Shown here in pieces: positions 39,412 through 47,880 of a DNA stretch of 64,000 nucleotides. The notes beneath the pieces are model-generated. The model ran no database searches and was not told where the DNA came from. It worked only from the letters and a program-made list of their open reading frames with translations. The stretch's first letter is position 1; every line of letters starts with the position of its first letter. The stretch spans positions 310,001 through 374,000 of the forward strand of contig NZ_JAFJMJ010000004.1 of the NCBI RefSeq assembly GCF_017309385.1, in the 5' to 3' direction. The stretch is from Amycolatopsis sp. 195334CR. Its GTDB lineage: Bacteria; Actinomycetota; Actinomycetes; Mycobacteriales; Pseudonocardiaceae. The translations under genes and the position numbers were made by a program.

Positions 39412-40023
39412 TCAGGAAACGGTAATGGAGGGGCTGAAGACCGGGTTCTGCGGCACCGTCGGGTGGAGGTAGCACGCCATGGTGATGGAGACCCACTGAT
39501 TCGTGGCCTGCCGGTGGAACTCGGCGTCGAACAGCAGCTCGGCGGTCGCGACCGTGGCGCTGCCGGGCGCACCGGCGGTGATGGCGGGCACCGTCGTGGC
39601 CCCCGATTGGGCGAACGGGATCACCATCGGGCCACCGGCGGGGAACAGCGTGTCCGGCACATTGAGGTAGTTGGCGGCCGTGGGGGACAGGGTGGCGCCG
39701 GTGGTCCGGAAGAAGAGGAACGCGTCACCGCGGATGCCGTCCCAGCCCGCCTTCGCGAACTGCTCGTGCGTTTCCGGGGAGAAGGTGACCGAGCCACCCA
39801 CGCCCGTCGGGGTGAAGGTGCTGCCCGATGGCACCGAATCCGGCGCGTCGAACCGGGCTTCGACGGTGGCGTACTGCGGCGGCAGGCTGGGCGGCGAACA
39901 GCGGTAGGTCACCGGCGCGGCCGTGCCGGTGCGGTAGGTGATCGTGGCGGCGGACGCCGGTGCGGTCGTGCCCAGTACCCCCACCGCGAAAACGGCGGCG
40001 ACGGTGGCCATGCGTGCGAACAT
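39412..40023 (-). CDS. secreted protein of unknown function
   Basis: This 203-residue precursor starts at ATG 40023 after GGGGAG. The signal peptide is [20 protein letters not shown] with cleavage near ASA. The mature protein is beta-rich, with two Cys (TYRCSPP and MACYLHP) and many Thr, Ser and Pro, suggesting a single extracellular sandwich domain closed by a disulfide. I do not recognise a named family. It is upstream of the LLM gene on the same strand. Confidence 0.75.
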   Translation of the reverse strand: MFARMATVAAVFAVGVLGTTAPASAATITYRTGTAAPVTYRCSPPSLPPQYATVEARFDAPDSVPSGSTFTPTGVGGSVTFSPETHEQFAKAGWDGIRGDAFLFFRTTGATLSPTAANYLNVPDTLFPAGGPMVIPFAQSGATTVPAITAGAPGSATVATAELLFDAEFHRQATNQWVSITMACYLHPTVPQNPVFSPSITVS

Positions 40024-40144
40024 CGCGACTCCCCAGTCTCGGTTGCCCGGAAGCTACTGGCGGCCGGGACCGGGGGACAAGGCCGCTCGTGGATCTTGTC
40101 GAAGAGTGCGAATTCCGCCTGCCGCCGGTGTGCCGGAATGACAA

Positions 40145-40474
40145 TTACCCGGCTTCGGCGAGCGAGAGGCTGTTGCCGTCGGGATCGAGCACGACGACGT
40201 GGCGCACACCGTTGTCGTAGGTCTCGACCGGTTCGTGGCCGATGCCGTGCGCGGACAGGCGGGCCAGGATGTCGTCGAGGCCGGTGACGCCCAGGGTGAG
40301 CAGGGCGCCGCCGGCCCGTTCGGGGTGCGCGTCGACCACGATCCACGCGTGTTCGCTGAGTTGCCACAGCGCTTCGGTGCCGATGATCTCGTCGGCGGGG
40401 CGGCCGAAGAACACCGCGAACCAGTCGAGCGCGGCGGAGCGGTCGGTCACCGGGATGCAGCAGTACAGGTCCAT
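40145..40474 (-). CDS. VOC family (glyoxalase-like) protein
   Basis: This 109-residue protein has one VOC module pair: [40 protein letters not shown], and terminal [19 protein letters not shown]. The conserved DPDGN and terminal Glu are typical. The first metal position is not an obvious His, so metal binding or resistance-type sequestration remains open. It has a weak ribosome site and is divergent from the BtuF-like gene. Confidence 0.78.
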   Translation of the reverse strand: MDLYCCIPVTDRSAALDWFAVFFGRPADEIIGTEALWQLSEHAWIVVDAHPERAGGALLTLGVTGLDDILARLSAHGIGHEPVETYDNGVRHVVVLDPDGNSLSLAEAG

Positions 40475-40526
40475 ACCGGTGTTGACCGCCGCCGCGGCGG
40501 GAACTCATCGGCCGTACGGTGGGGCC

Positions 40527-41387
40527 GTGCGCATCGTTTCGCTGCTGCCCGCCGCCACGGACTTCGTCGCCGTGCTCGGCCGGTTGCCGTGGCTGGCCGG
40601 CCGCACCCACGAATGCGACTGGCCGGCCGAGGTGGCCGGGGTCCCGGTGGTCACGCGCAGCGAGATCGACCACGATCGGATGACCAGCCGCGAGATCTCG
40701 GCCGCGGTGGGCGGTGCGCACCGGGGTTCGTCGCTGTACTCCCTCGATCTCGACCGGCTCGCCGAGGCCGCCGCGGACGTGGTGCTGACGCAGGACCTGT
40801 GCGAGGTCTGCGCGATCTCCTACCGCCGCGTCTCGGAGGCGGTGCGGGAACTGGACGCCGGTTCGCGGGTACTCAGCCTCGAACCACGCACGCTCGACGA
40901 CGTGCTCGACTGCCTGCGCCGAGTGGGCGAAGCACTCGACGCCGAGCACGCCGCCGCGGTCGAGGAGGAGAAGCTGCGGGCCCGGCTCGATGCCGTGCGG
41001 GCCCGCGTCGCCGGACGGCCGCGGCCCCGGGTGGTGGCGCTGGAGTGGCTGGACCCGCTGTGGCCCGCCGGGCATTGGGTGCCGGAGCAGATCGAGGCGG
41101 CGGGCGGGCTTCCGTTGCTGGCGCGGGCGGGGGAGCACACGCGGCCGGTGACCTGGGAAGCGGTGACCGCCGCGCGGCCGGACGTCCTCCTCCTGCTGCC
41201 GTGCGGGTTCCCGCCGGAGCGCACCCGGGCGGAACTGCACCTGCTGACCGGGCTGCCGGGCTGGGCGGACCTGCCCGCGGTCCGGTCGGGCCGGGTCCAC
41301 CTGCTCGACGGGCCCGCCTACTTCAACCGGCCCGGCCCGCGCGTGGTGCGCGGCACGGAGATCCTGGCGGACTTGCTGCACGGGTGA
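40527..41387 (+). CDS. BtuF-like (cobalamin-type) periplasmic-binding-fold protein, cytosolic form
   Basis: GTG at 40527 starts 286 residues: [93 protein letters not shown], and [20 protein letters not shown]. This is the cobalamin/Fe-siderophore binding-protein fold. No signal peptide or lipobox is present, which is typical of a common actinobacterial subgroup whose role is not transport. LCEVC suggests metal or cofactor binding. No transporter genes adjoin. Confidence 0.8.
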   Translation: MRIVSLLPAATDFVAVLGRLPWLAGRTHECDWPAEVAGVPVVTRSEIDHDRMTSREISAAVGGAHRGSSLYSLDLDRLAEAAADVVLTQDLCEVCAISYRRVSEAVRELDAGSRVLSLEPRTLDDVLDCLRRVGEALDAEHAAAVEEEKLRARLDAVRARVAGRPRPRVVALEWLDPLWPAGHWVPEQIEAAGGLPLLARAGEHTRPVTWEAVTAARPDVLLLLPCGFPPERTRAELHLLTGLPGWADLPAVRSGRVHLLDGPAYFNRPGPRVVRGTEILADLLHG

Positions 41388-41427
41388 TCGGCGCACTGGA
41401 CGCTATAGTGAACGCCCTACCGCAAAA

Positions 41428-41446
41428 CGTACGGTTTACAGAACGG
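41428..41446. promoter_or_regulatory. candidate XRE-cupin operator (autoregulatory copy)
   Basis: CGTACGGTTTACAGAACGG, just upstream of the regulator start, matches the copy at 42083-42101 ahead of the hydroxyproline dehydrogenase genes at most positions (CGTnCGGTTTA then GAACGG). Confidence 0.55.
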
Positions 41447-41457
41447 AAGGCCGGGCC

Positions 41458-42033
41458 GTGGAGACCTCCGACCCCTCGGTGCGGGACCTGCTGGCGGCGA
41501 ACATCAAGCGCGCCAGGGCGGACCGCGGGCTGTCGCTGTCCGAGCTGTCGCGCCGCTCGTCGATCGGCAAGGCCACCTTGTCCCAGCTCGAATCCGGCGC
41601 GGGCAACCCGACCATCGAGACGGTGTTCAGCCTGTCCAGGGCGCTGGAGCTGCCGATCTCCGATCTGCTCGAGAGCAGCCACCACGGCGGCATGACGGTG
41701 GTGCGCGGGCAGGAGCAGGAGGTGCTCGCCGGCGAGGCGGTGGAACTGCGGATGCTGCGGCGCATCGAGTCCGACGGGGTCATCTTCGAGGTCTACGACC
41801 AGCGCGTGCGCGGGGCGGCCAGCCAGCGCTCGCTCGGGCACGTCGGCACCGAGCGCACCATCGTGCAGGCGGGCAGGCTGCGCGTCGAGGTCGGCGGGAG
41901 CACCGCCGAACTGGGGCCGAGCGATTCGGTCGCCTTCGACGCCTCGCTCCCGCACAGCTACCAGGCGATCGGCGGCGAGGTGCGGTCGGTGCTGCTGCTC
42001 CAGTACCGGGGCGGCAGCAGCCCGCACGCCTGA
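41458..42033 (+). CDS. XRE-family regulator with cupin domain
   Basis: This 191-residue protein starts at GTG 41458 after GGAAGG. N-terminal HTH: LLAANIKRARADRGLSLSEL, SRRSSIGKATLSQLESGAGN, PTIETVFSLSRALELPISDL. The C-terminal half is a small cupin (HVGTERTIVQAGRLRVEVGG, LGPSDSVAFDASLPHSY). Such regulators control amino-acid catabolic genes and sense small acids through the cupin. It precedes the hydroxyproline operon by 78 bp, and a shared motif stands before both. Confidence 0.88.
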   Translation: METSDPSVRDLLAANIKRARADRGLSLSELSRRSSIGKATLSQLESGAGNPTIETVFSLSRALELPISDLLESSHHGGMTVVRGQEQEVLAGEAVELRMLRRIESDGVIFEVYDQRVRGAASQRSLGHVGTERTIVQAGRLRVEVGGSTAELGPSDSVAFDASLPHSYQAIGGEVRSVLLLQYRGGSSPHA

Positions 42034-42082
42034 GCCGAGGGGTGTGTTGACAGTCACCCCGGGCCCGGCCTAGCCTCGGCCA

Positions 42083-42100
42083 CGTTCGGTTTAACGAACG
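42083..42100. promoter_or_regulatory. candidate operator of the hydroxyproline operon
   Basis: CGTTCGGTTTAACGAACG is a perfect dyad (CGTTCG-N6-CGAACG) 11 bp before the start of the first catabolic gene. The same motif with a degenerate right arm lies ahead of the XRE-cupin gene. Confidence 0.65.
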
Positions 42101-42111
42101 GCGGAGGTTCG

Positions 42112-43263
42112 ATGTACGGAACGCGAGCGGTGGTGATCGGCGCCGGGATCGTCGGGGCCGCGTGCGCTCGCGAACTGTCCGCCGAGGGGTTCGAGGTGAC
42201 CGTGGTCGACCGCGGTCGTCCCGGTGGTGCGACCACCGCCCACGGGGAGGGCAACGTCCTGGTCTCCGACAAGGGCCCCGGTCCGGAACTCGAACTGGCC
42301 CGCCTTTCGCGGCGCCTGTGGCCCGAGGTGCTCGCCGGACTGCCCGCCGCCGACGGGGTCGAATGGGACGCCAAGGGCGGGATCGTCGTGGCCACCACGG
42401 AAGCCGGGGCGCGTGCGCTCACCGAGTTCGCCGAGGGGCAGCGTGCCGCCGGGATCGTCGCCGAGCCGATGGACGCCGGCGCGCTCGCCGCCGCCGAACC
42501 GCACCTGACCCGGGACGTGACCGCCGCGATCCACTACCCGGAGGACGCGCAGGTGCAGCCGGTCGCGGCGGCGACCGCGCTGCTCGCCGCCGCGGAGGTC
42601 ACGTTGTACACGCGCTGCGAAGTCATCGGCGTGCTCACCGGATCCGGTGGTGTCACGGGAATCCGCACCACCAGCGGAGAACTGCCCGCCGACGTGGTGG
42701 TGAACGCGGCCGGTCCGTGGGCGGGGGAGTTGTCGGCGGTGCTCGGCGCGCCGATCGACGTCCGGCCGCGCCGGGGCGAGGTGCTGGTGACCACGCCGAT
42801 GCCGCCGACGGTGTTCCACAAGGTCTACGACGCGGACTACGTCGGTGCGGTCGGCAGCGGTTCGGCGGAACTGCAGACGTCGGCGGTGGTCGAGTCGACG
42901 AAGGCGGGGACGATCCTGCTGGGGTCCTCCCGTCGTCAGGTCGGGTTCGACGACCGGCTGCACGTCGGGGCGTTGTCGGCGATCGCCGCGAAGGCGCTGC
43001 GGTTGTTCCCCGGTTTGGCGGGGGTGCCGGTGATGCGGGCTTACGGGGGTTTCCGGCCGTTCGTGCCCGACCACCTGCCGGTGATCGGCGCCGATCCGCG
43101 GTTGCCGGGGTTGTGGCACGCGAGCGGGCACGAAGGTGCGGGGATCGGGTTGTCCGTCGGGACCGGGCGGGTGCTGCGGGACCTGGTCGCCGGGCGGCGG
43201 CCGGAGATCGACGCTTCGCCGTTCCGGGTCGATCGCCCGGCGGTGCTGGGAGGTGGCCGATGA
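42112..43263 (+). CDS. D-hydroxyproline dehydrogenase, DAO-type FAD subunit
   Basis: This 383-residue FAD protein starts at ATG 42112 after GGCGGAGG. The dinucleotide fold is AVVIGAGIVGAACARELSAE, with VVDRGRPGGATTAHGEGNVL. The DAO-type C-terminus has MRAYGGFRPFVPDHLPVIGA and LWHASGHEGAGIGLSVGTGR. It is homologous to the beta (HcnC-like) subunit of D-hydroxyproline dehydrogenases and strikingly similar in arrangement to glycine/sarcosine oxidases. Adjacent 2Fe-2S and NAD(P)/FAD subunits and the epimerase fix its role: oxidising cis-4-hydroxy-D-proline. Confidence 0.87.
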   Translation: MYGTRAVVIGAGIVGAACARELSAEGFEVTVVDRGRPGGATTAHGEGNVLVSDKGPGPELELARLSRRLWPEVLAGLPAADGVEWDAKGGIVVATTEAGARALTEFAEGQRAAGIVAEPMDAGALAAAEPHLTRDVTAAIHYPEDAQVQPVAAATALLAAAEVTLYTRCEVIGVLTGSGGVTGIRTTSGELPADVVVNAAGPWAGELSAVLGAPIDVRPRRGEVLVTTPMPPTVFHKVYDADYVGAVGSGSAELQTSAVVESTKAGTILLGSSRRQVGFDDRLHVGALSAIAAKALRLFPGLAGVPVMRAYGGFRPFVPDHLPVIGADPRLPGLWHASGHEGAGIGLSVGTGRVLRDLVAGRRPEIDASPFRVDRPAVLGGGR

Positions 43264-43568
43264 GCCCGAGGCTGGTGCCCGGCGGCGCGGACCGGGTGGG
43301 GCGGCGGGACCGGCCGATCCGGGTGACCGTCGACGGGGTGGAGGTGTCCGGTGTGGACGGTCAGACGATCGCCGGGGTGCTGCTGGCCGCGGGGAAGACG
43401 GCCTGGCGCACCGATCCGGCGGGCGAGCCGCGCGGGGTGTTCTGCGGGATCGGCGCCTGCTTCGACTGCGTGGTCACCGTGGGGGACGAGCGGGATGTCC
43501 GAGCCTGCCGCCGCCGCGCCCACGATGGTGACGAGATCCGCACCCAATCCCGCCTGGAGGACCGATGA
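43260..43568 (+). CDS. D-hydroxyproline dehydrogenase, small 2Fe-2S subunit
   Basis: This 102-residue protein starts with ATG overlapping the preceding stop (ATGA). The ferredoxin-like cluster motif is FCGIGACFDC with a fourth Cys in RACRR: Cys62, Cys67, Cys70 and Cys83. It is HcnA/SoxD-like, carrying electrons between the two flavoprotein subunits. A basic N-terminal tail (RVGRRDRPIRV) precedes the fold. Confidence 0.87.
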   Translation: MSPRLVPGGADRVGRRDRPIRVTVDGVEVSGVDGQTIAGVLLAAGKTAWRTDPAGEPRGVFCGIGACFDCVVTVGDERDVRACRRRAHDGDEIRTQSRLEDR

Positions 43569-43581
43569 CTCGACGGCGACG

Positions 43582-43738
43582 ATGACTCGCGTGGTGATGG
43601 CCGCTGGTCGGGCGGGGTGGGCGATCGAACGGGGAGTGGAGGCGTGACGGCTCGTGTGGTGATGGCCGCTGGTCGGGCGCGGGTGGTGACCTGATGAGTG
43701 GCGAGGTGGGCGACCGAGCAGGAGGGGAGAGGCGATGA
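43582..43738 (+). other. ladder of three overlapping mini-ORFs with duplicated start region
   Basis: Three short frames chain to the next dehydrogenase gene: 43582-43647 (21 aa, MTRVVMAAGRAG...), 43644-43694 (16 aa, MTARVVMAAGRARVVT) and 43694-43738 (14 aa, MSGEVGDRAGGERR). They overlap by 4, 1 and 4 bases (GTGA, TGATG, ATGA), ending on ATG 43735. A 29-nt stretch beginning at 43586 recurs with one change at 43651. The first two peptides resemble the N-terminus MTHVVIVGAGPAG of the downstream enzyme, so partial tandem duplication of that gene start is the likely origin. Confidence 0.6.
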
Positions 43739-45132
43739 CTCACGTGGTGATCGTCGGGGCGGGGCCGGCGGGGATGGCGGCGGCTGAAGCGGCGTTGCGC
43801 GCCGGAGCTCAGGTGAGCCTGCTCGACGCGGCCGAACAGCCCGGCGGTCAGTACCACCGGATGCTCCCCACCGCCTTCCGGGCTGAGCGGCCCCAGACCA
43901 TCCACCACGGCTGGCGTGCCTTCGACCGCCGCCGGGGTTGGGTGTTGGGGCACCCCCGCTGCACCTGGCTGAACGAGACCGCCGTGTGGTCGCTGGAACC
44001 CCGCGACGACCAGCCCCCGCGAGTGCGAGCGTTGCGCGGCATCGCGGACGGCGCCGATCGGGAAAGCATCACGCTCCACCCGGACGCGCTCGTGCTGGCC
44101 ACCGGCGCGCACGATCGGGTGGTGCCCTTCCCCGGCTGGACGTTGCCCGGGGTGTTCACCGCCGGCGCGGCACAGGCGCTGGCGAAGGGCGAGCGGCTGG
44201 CCGTCGGCGAGAACGTCGTGGTGTCCGGCACCGGCCCCTTCCTGCTCCCCGTCGCCGCCTCGCTGGTGCAAGTGGACACCCGCGTCCAAGCCGTCTTCGA
44301 AGCCAACCAGCCTCGGACCGTGCTGCGCGGCTGGACCCGCAACCCGAAAGAACTGCTGCCACACCTCGGGAAAACCGCCGAACTCGCCGGATACGCGGCC
44401 GGTCAGCTCCGCCACCGCGTGCCCTACCGGATGGGCCGCGCGGTCATCGAGGCCCGCGGTGACGGCCGGGTCGAAGAGGTGGTGGTGGCCCGGTTGCGCC
44501 CCGACTGGACGATCATCCCGGGCACCGAGCGCACCCTCACCACCGACGCCGTGTGCGTCGGCCACGGGTTCACCGCGCAGCTCGAACTCCCCGCCGCCGC
44601 CGGCTGCGAACTCGGGGGCGACTCGGTGCTGGTGGACGCGGGCCAGCGCACCAGCCGCCCCGGCGTGTTCGCCGCCGGGGAGATCACCGGGATCGCCGGT
44701 GCACCGTCCGCTGTGGACAGTGGAACGGTGGCGGGCTGGCTGGCCGCCGGCGGCGATCCCGGGCGGATCACCGGGGCGCTGCGCCGCCGGGACCGCGGCC
44801 GCGCCTTCGGCCGCCGGCTCGCCGAAGCCCACCCGATCGGCCCCGGCTGGACGAGCTGGCTGCGCCCGGACACGGTGGTCTGCCGCTGCGAAGCCGTCGA
44901 CCACGCCTGCCTGACCCGCGCGCTGACCACCCCCGTCACCGCCGGCGCCCGCTCGGTCAAGCTCGCCACCCGGGCCGGGCTCGGGCCCTGCCAAGGCCGG
45001 ATCTGCGGCCCCGCCGTCGCCGCACTCAGCGCCGCGGCCGGTGCCGAAGTGGGCCGATCGCACCACCGGCCGATCGCCCAGCCCATCCGGCTCGGCGAGC
45101 TGGCGAACCTGCGAACAGAGGAGAACCGTTGA
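43735..45132 (+). CDS. D-hydroxyproline dehydrogenase, large NAD(P)/FAD subunit
   Basis: This 465-residue protein has an N-terminal FAD fold (HVVIVGAGPAGMAAAEAALR, LLDAAEQPGGQYHRM) and a second nucleotide fold (VVVSGTGPFLLPVAASLV). FAD closure is GVFAAGEITGIAGAPSAVDS. The C-terminus carries a BFD-like 2Fe-2S motif, VVCRCEAVDHACL and GLGPCQGRICGP, with four Cys. This matches HcnB-type alpha subunits of D-hydroxyproline dehydrogenase. Ribosome site GGAGGGGAGAGG lies within the mini-ORF ladder. It overlaps the DapA-like gene by TTGA. Confidence 0.87.
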   Translation: MTHVVIVGAGPAGMAAAEAALRAGAQVSLLDAAEQPGGQYHRMLPTAFRAERPQTIHHGWRAFDRRRGWVLGHPRCTWLNETAVWSLEPRDDQPPRVRALRGIADGADRESITLHPDALVLATGAHDRVVPFPGWTLPGVFTAGAAQALAKGERLAVGENVVVSGTGPFLLPVAASLVQVDTRVQAVFEANQPRTVLRGWTRNPKELLPHLGKTAELAGYAAGQLRHRVPYRMGRAVIEARGDGRVEEVVVARLRPDWTIIPGTERTLTTDAVCVGHGFTAQLELPAAAGCELGGDSVLVDAGQRTSRPGVFAAGEITGIAGAPSAVDSGTVAGWLAAGGDPGRITGALRRRDRGRAFGRRLAEAHPIGPGWTSWLRPDTVVCRCEAVDHACLTRALTTPVTAGARSVKLATRAGLGPCQGRICGPAVAALSAAAGAEVGRSHHRPIAQPIRLGELANLRTEENR

Positions 45133-46046
45133 GCACCAGGGAGAACCTCGGTGGCGTCGTCGTGGCGACCGCCCTTCCGTACAAAGAGGACAGTTCCGCG
45201 CCCGCCGGGCTCGCGGTGGACTACGACCGCTACGCCGAGCACTGCCGCTGGCTGATCGACAACGGCTGCCACGGCATCGGCCCGAACGGCTCGCTCGGCG
45301 AGTACTCCTCGCTCACCGACGAGGAACGCCGCCGCGTCGCGCGCACCGCCATCGAAGCCGTCGGCGACGACGGGATCGTCGTGGTCGGCGTGCACGGGGT
45401 CGGTTCGCACCAGGCGAAGCACTGGGCCGAACTCGCCGCCGAGGACGGCGCGCACGGGGTCCTCTGCCTGCCGCCGACGATGTACCGCGCCAACCGCGGC
45501 GAGGTGCTGGCGCACTTCGAGGCGGTGGCCTCGGCGGGCCTGCCGGTGATGGTCTACAACAACCCGCACGACACCAAGGTCGACCTGACCCCCGAACTGC
45601 TCGGCGAGATCGCGCGGATCGAGAACGTCGTCGCGGTCAAGGAGTTCTCCGGCGATGTGCGGCGGGTGCTGGAGATCAAGGAGCACGCGCCGGACCTGGC
45701 CGTGATCAGCGGCGCCGACGACGTCGCGCTGGAGATGTTGCTGATGGGCTCCACCGGCTGGTTCGCCGGATTCCCCAACGTCGTCCCGGCCGAGTCCGTC
45801 GAACTGTACGAACTGGCCCTCAACGGCGACCTGACCCGGGCCCGCGCGCTGTATGAACCGCTGGTGGCCGCGTTCCGCTGGGACTCGCGCACCGAGTTCG
45901 TCCAGGCGATCAAGCTGGGCATGGACCTCGTCGGACGGTACGGCGGACCGTGTCGCCCACCCCGCGGGCCGCTGATCCCGGCACACGACGACCAGGTGCG
46001 CGCGGACCTGGCGCGGGCGATCGACGCGCTGGCGGGGCGGTCCTGA
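45129..46046 (+). CDS. DapA-family lyase, probable 1-pyrroline-4-hydroxy-2-carboxylate deaminase
   Basis: TTG at 45129 overlaps the previous stop (TTGA); GAGGAG lies upstream. This 305-residue (beta/alpha)8 aldolase has GIGPNGSLGEYSSLTDEER (in place of the GTTGE motif), catalytic Tyr143 in MVYNNP and Schiff-base Lys171 in VVAVKEFSG. In hydroxyproline operons this family deaminates and dehydrates pyrroline-4-hydroxy-2-carboxylate to alpha-ketoglutarate semialdehyde. Context, with epimerase and dehydrogenase, favours that role over dihydrodipicolinate synthase. Confidence 0.87.
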   Translation: MSTRENLGGVVVATALPYKEDSSAPAGLAVDYDRYAEHCRWLIDNGCHGIGPNGSLGEYSSLTDEERRRVARTAIEAVGDDGIVVVGVHGVGSHQAKHWAELAAEDGAHGVLCLPPTMYRANRGEVLAHFEAVASAGLPVMVYNNPHDTKVDLTPELLGEIARIENVVAVKEFSGDVRRVLEIKEHAPDLAVISGADDVALEMLLMGSTGWFAGFPNVVPAESVELYELALNGDLTRARALYEPLVAAFRWDSRTEFVQAIKLGMDLVGRYGGPCRPPRGPLIPAHDDQVRADLARAIDALAGRS

Positions 46047-47047
46047 TGCGCTCGATCCGGACGCTGAGCGCGGTCGACTCGCACACCGAGGGCATGCCGA
46101 CCCGGGTGATCACCGGGGGAGTGGCGCCGATCCCCGGTGACACCATGGCCGCCCGCCGCCGCCACTTCATCGACCACCTCGACGACCTGCGCCGGTTCCT
46201 GGTCGACGAACCGCGCGGCCACCCGGCGATGAGCGGGGCGATCCTCCAGCCGCCGACCCGGCCCGACGCCGACTGGGGCGTGCTCTACGTCGAGGTCAGC
46301 GGCGTGCTGCCGATGTGCGGGCACGGCACCATCGGGGTGGCCACCGTGCTGGTGGAGACCGGCATGGTGCCGGTGACCGAGCCGGAGACGCTGGTCCGCC
46401 TGGACACCCCGGCCGGGCTGGTGCACGCCAGGGTCGAGGTGCGCGACGGCGTGGCCGAGCGGGTGACCCTGCGCAACGTCGACGCCTTCGCCGTCGAACT
46501 CGACGCCACGGTGCCCGTGCCCGGCCTCGGCGAGGTCCGCTACGACATGGCCTACGGCGGCAACTTCTACGCCGTGGTGGACCTGGAGAGCGTCGGCCTG
46601 CCGTTCGACCGGGCGCGCAAGCACGACATCCTCGACGCCGGGCTGCGCATCATGGCCGCGGTGAACGAGCACAATCGGCCGCAGCACCCGGTGGACGAGC
46701 ACATCGGCGGCTGCAAGCACGTTCAGTTCCTCGCGCCCGGCTCGGACGCGAAGCTCTCCCGCAACGCGATGGCCATCCACCCCGGCTGGTTCGACCGGTC
46801 GCCGTGCGGCACCGGCACCTCGGCGAGGATGGCGCAGCTGCACGCGCGGGGCGAACTGCCGCTGCACACCGAGTTCGTCAACGAGTCGTTCATCGGGACC
46901 AGGTTCACCGGGCAGCTGCTCGGCACCACGGAGGTCGGCGGGCTGCCCGCGGTGGTGCCCGAGTTCTCCGGCCGCGCGTGGATCACCGGCACGGCGAACT
47001 ACCTGCTCGATCCGCGCGACCCGTTCCCCACCGGCTTCGTGCTCTGA
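46046..47047 (+). CDS. 4-hydroxyproline 2-epimerase (proline racemase family)
   Basis: This 333-residue protein starts at ATG 46046, overlapping the previous TGA by one base. The paired active-site Cys are both present: Cys91 in PMCGHGTIG and Cys254 in SPCGTGTSA, which marks 4-hydroxyproline epimerase/proline racemase rather than the Thr-containing dehydratases. The N-terminus (TLSAVDSHTEGMPTRVITGG) and FIGTRFTGQLLG near the end are typical. It starts the pathway by converting trans-4-hydroxy-L-proline to the cis-D form. A strong terminator follows. Confidence 0.9.
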   Translation: MRSIRTLSAVDSHTEGMPTRVITGGVAPIPGDTMAARRRHFIDHLDDLRRFLVDEPRGHPAMSGAILQPPTRPDADWGVLYVEVSGVLPMCGHGTIGVATVLVETGMVPVTEPETLVRLDTPAGLVHARVEVRDGVAERVTLRNVDAFAVELDATVPVPGLGEVRYDMAYGGNFYAVVDLESVGLPFDRARKHDILDAGLRIMAAVNEHNRPQHPVDEHIGGCKHVQFLAPGSDAKLSRNAMAIHPGWFDRSPCGTGTSARMAQLHARGELPLHTEFVNESFIGTRFTGQLLGTTEVGGLPAVVPEFSGRAWITGTANYLLDPRDPFPTGFVL

Positions 47048-47050
47048 CCC

Positions 47051-47090
47051 GAAGGTGGCTTCGGGGGCGGGACCCCCCGAAGCCACCTTC
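47051..47090 (+). terminator. strong terminator of the hydroxyproline operon
   Basis: A perfect 17-bp stem, GAAGGTGGCTTCGGGGG (47051-47067) with CCCCCGAAGCCACCTTC (47074-47090), has a 6-nt loop and begins 4 bp after the epimerase stop. Confidence 0.88.
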
Positions 47091-47182
47091 GTCCCCTCGG
47101 TTCCGCCTCAGCGCTTGGGCGTGGTGCCCGTTTTCGGTTCCGCCATTTCCTGGACTCCCCCTTCGGTTGCCTCGGTTCCGGG

Positions 47183-47815
47183 TCAAGGCAAGCGGGGAGC
47201 CGGGTGCCCCGGCAACGGTTCCGGGTGTGCGGGACTGTCCCGGACACCCCCGCTGAGCAGCGCCAGCGTCTGCTTCCACCGCTGGACAACCACGGTGACC
47301 TCGGCGTCCGGGTCGACCACGCGGCTCAGCGCGGTCCCGGTCAGCAGGTCGATGGTGAACTGGGCCAGCGTCGGCACCCGCGGGTCGCCGTCGCCCACGC
47401 GCTCGATGATCGCCCGGCGCGCGGCGGTGATCACGCGCTGCTGCACCGGCGCGAGCGCGGCTCGGAGGTCGGGATCGGTGCGCGAGGCGACCCACAGTTC
47501 CAGCGCCGCGGAGAACGCCGGGCTCTGCAGGTCCCGCCAGACGAGGTCGACCACGCCGTCCCAGCCACCGGCCGCCGGTTCGGTGCCGGAACCGAGGACC
47601 CGCATCCGGCGCTCGGCGATGTCGTCGACCACCGCGGCCATCAGCGTCGCGCGGGTGGGGAAGTGGTGCAACAGTGTGCCGCGTGCCACACCGGCGCGCT
47701 GCTGCACCGCGCCGACCGTGGTGGCCGCGTAGCCGCCGTCCAGCAAACAGGCGTAAGCCGCCTCGATCAGTCGCGCCCGCGTCGCCGTGGCGCGGTCCTG
47801 GCGGGGTGTGGACAC
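47183..47815 (-). CDS. TetR/AcrR family transcriptional regulator
   Basis: 210 residues from GTG 47815. HTH: ARLIEAAYACLLDGGYAATT, VGAVQQRAGVARGTLLHHFP. The C-terminus is helical with a Pro/Arg-rich disordered end (HPEPLPGHPAPRLP). It is divergent from the triple-fusion gene (65 bp between starts), so control of that lipid-type operon is likely. No clear dyad could be chosen in the short gap. Confidence 0.84.
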   Translation of the reverse strand: MSTPRQDRATATRARLIEAAYACLLDGGYAATTVGAVQQRAGVARGTLLHHFPTRATLMAAVVDDIAERRMRVLGSGTEPAAGGWDGVVDLVWRDLQSPAFSAALELWVASRTDPDLRAALAPVQQRVITAARRAIIERVGDGDPRVPTLAQFTIDLLTGTALSRVVDPDAEVTVVVQRWKQTLALLSGGVRDSPAHPEPLPGHPAPRLP

Positions 47816-47880
47816 CGGGCCACTCTACTGGCACGATCCCGAAACGGTCTGATCGGACTGCTTTTGCCGGAGGGTGAGCG

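Noticed and set aside
43569..43738. genuine peptide genes between the dehydrogenase subunits
   Set aside because: The mini-ORFs repeat the next gene's N-terminus and are better explained as a duplicated start region, so they are listed as a structure, not as genes.
47100..47145. 12-codon minus-strand ORF MAEPKTGTTPKR
   Set aside because: It has no properly spaced ribosome site, no known partner genes, and lies just behind the operon terminator. Too short to support.
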